DNA of 6,861 nt from Thermoanaerobacterales bacterium UBA4880 (GTDB lineage: Bacteria; Bacillota; Thermoanaerobacteria; Thermoanaerobacterales; UBA4877): positions 20,938-27,798 of the forward strand of contig DHDI01000013.1 in NCBI GenBank assembly GCA_002399285.1, read 5' to 3'. Below the pieces are notes generated by a model. It was given only the letters and a program-made list of their open reading frames with translations. It was not told the DNA's origin and searched no databases. Positions 5,743 through 6,861 of this stretch are shown one piece after another (positions within the stretch are counted from its first letter, which is position 1; each line of letters opens with the position of its first letter). A program made the translations under genes and the position numbers.

Positions 5743-6861
5743 AGACATTGATCAAGGATGCGGACATTATCTCCACTTTTAATCAAAACATGGAGGAAAT
5801 AAAGGGCGGCTGGATATATATCGAGGACAACGTGATCAAAGGCATGGGAAGCGGCCCGGCCGAAGTGCAGAAGCCCGACAGGGTGATCTCCGCAAAGGGA
5901 ATGATGATACTTCCCGGTTTTGTAAACACGCACCATCATTTTTACCAATCGCTTACCAGAGCCGTAAAGGAGGTACAGAGCGCCAAGTTGTTCGACTGGC
6001 TGACCTTCCTCTATGAAAAGTGGAAGAACATCGACGAGGAGGCCGTCAGGACCTCCACGATGACGGCAATAATGGAAATGATGAAGAGCGGGGTCACCAC
6101 GACCACCGATCATCATTATCTTTTCCCCAAGGGACACCCGTACCTGTTGGATGCACAGATAGAAGGGGCGCAGTTTACGGGCGTGAGATTCCACCCCACC
6201 CGCGGCAGCATGTGCCTTTCGAAGAAGGACGGGGGACTGCCGCCCGACTCGGTGGTGCAGGAGGAAGAGGATATACTCAGGGACTGCGAAAGGGTAATAG
6301 AGAAATACCATGATCCGCGGCCATTCTCCATGAGGAGGGTCGCGCTCGCGCCATGTTCTCCGTTTTCCGTGACAAAGCAGCTGCTAAAGGACACCCTCTG
6401 GCTGGCTGAAAAATATGACGTCATAATCAACACCCATGTGGCGGAGACGCAGGATGAGGACGATTACTGCCTCGAACACTTCGGATTGAAGCCCGTGGAT
6501 TACATGGAGAGCTTGGGATGGTTAAACCCGCGGGCATGGTTTACCCACATGGTATGGGTATCGGATGAGGATATAAAGAAACTTGCCGAGCATGACGTGG
6601 GCCTGGCTCACTGTCCTACGTCGAACATGCGTCTGGGTTCGGGCATAGCCCCGGTCACCAAGATGAAGAACGCCGGCATGAGGATCGGCTTGGGGGTCGA
6701 CGGCAGCGCCAGCAATGATTCCGGCAATTTCCTTTTAGAGATCAGGAATACTCTACTGCTTCAGCGGGTCAAATACGGCTCCGACGCCATAACTCCGCGG
6801 GAAGCGCTCTATATGGGCAACATGGGCGGAGCCAAGGTCATGAGGATGGATAAGGAGATAG
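5739..6861 (+). CDS. 8-oxoguanine deaminase-like amidohydrolase, 3' end missing
   Basis: Metal-dependent cytoplasmic deaminase of the amidohydrolase superfamily, predicted to convert 8-oxoguanine to urate and ammonia. The frame is open for 374 codons to the window edge; family members are about 450 residues, so roughly 75 should be missing. Metal and catalytic residues are in place: NTHHHFYQSLTRA (63-75) with H65 and H67, NTHVAE (231-236) with H233 and E236, FTH (268-270) with H270, and GVDGSASND (319-327) with D321. Segments TTTTDHHYLFP (120-130), TRGSM (154-158), KDGGLPP (163-169), LAPCSPFSV (203-211) and HCPTSNM (291-297) match, from memory, the characterised Pseudomonas aeruginosa enzyme Pa0142 better than guanine deaminase, SsnA or atrazine-type chlorohydrolases. 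Overlap with the hydroxylase gene suggests joint action on purines. The superfamily is certain; the substrate is probable rather than proven, since related triazine and isoguanine hydrolases share much of the pattern. Confidence 0.88.
   Translation, partial: MKTLIKDADIISTFNQNMEEIKGGWIYIEDNVIKGMGSGPAEVQKPDRVISAKGMMILPGFVNTHHHFYQSLTRAVKEVQSAKLFDWLTFLYEKWKNIDEEAVRTSTMTAIMEMMKSGVTTTTDHHYLFPKGHPYLLDAQIEGAQFTGVRFHPTRGSMCLSKKDGGLPPDSVVQEEEDILRDCERVIEKYHDPRPFSMRRVALAPCSPFSVTKQLLKDTLWLAEKYDVIINTHVAETQDEDDYCLEHFGLKPVDYMESLGWLNPRAWFTHMVWVSDEDIKKLAEHDVGLAHCPTSNMRLGSGIAPVTKMKNAGMRIGLGVDGSASNDSGNFLLEIRNTLLLQRVKYGSDAITPREALYMGNMGGAKVMRMDKEI

Noticed and set aside
5673..6311. Minus-strand open frame (212 codons) opposite the deaminase
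   Set aside because: The plus strand encodes a full set of amidohydrolase metal ligands here; the antisense product has no family features.
5739..6861. SsnA or atrazine/hydroxyatrazine hydrolase
   Set aside because: The TDHHYLFP, TRGSM and KDGGLPP segments fit 8-oxoguanine deaminase better, and the purine-enzyme context agrees.

Overview
The window holds five genes, all on the + strand and packed head to tail with almost no intergenic DNA. The first and last run off the window edges. By eye the composition is moderately GC-rich, with frequent ATA (Ile) and AGG/AGA (Arg) codons. The SHMT closely resembles Bacillus-type enzymes. Together with the gene content, this suggests an anaerobic Bacillota (Clostridia-like) genome. 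The genus cannot be named from this sequence.

Layout: (1) 2-1282, the 3' part of a fold-type II PLP enzyme of the cysteine synthase/threonine dehydratase superfamily, exact reaction unknown. (2) A 59-bp AT-rich gap, the only real spacer in the window, with a perfect TATAAT box and a Shine-Dalgarno sequence. (3) 1342-2580, serine hydroxymethyltransferase (glyA). (4) 2594-3454, the FAD-binding subunit of a xanthine dehydrogenase-type molybdenum hydroxylase. (5) 3454-5742, its molybdopterin catalytic subunit, which starts on a TGATG overlap. (6) 5739-6861, an amidohydrolase that closely matches 8-oxoguanine deaminase, which starts on an ATGA overlap and continues past the window end.

The genes fit one theme. 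A molybdenum hydroxylase acts on a purine (hydroxylation at C8 or C2, or reduction of urate in the fermentative direction), and a deaminase converts 8-oxoguanine to urate. In purine-fermenting clostridia the purine ring is broken down to formiminoglycine and glycine, and SHMT turns glycine plus methylene-tetrahydrofolate into serine. The upstream PLP enzyme could then act on serine or another amino-acid intermediate. The ring-opening enzymes, the [2Fe-2S] subunit of the hydroxylase and any selenium or molybdenum cofactor genes are not in the window, so the pathway assignment is an inference from context.

The points most worth following are the uncharacterised PLP enzyme, the pairing of 8-oxoguanine deaminase with a molybdenum hydroxylase, purine-pocket residues in the catalytic subunit that differ from classical xanthine dehydrogenase, and the absence of the iron-sulfur subunit from its expected neighbourhood. 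No RNA genes, mobile elements, CRISPR arrays, terminators or long repeats were seen.
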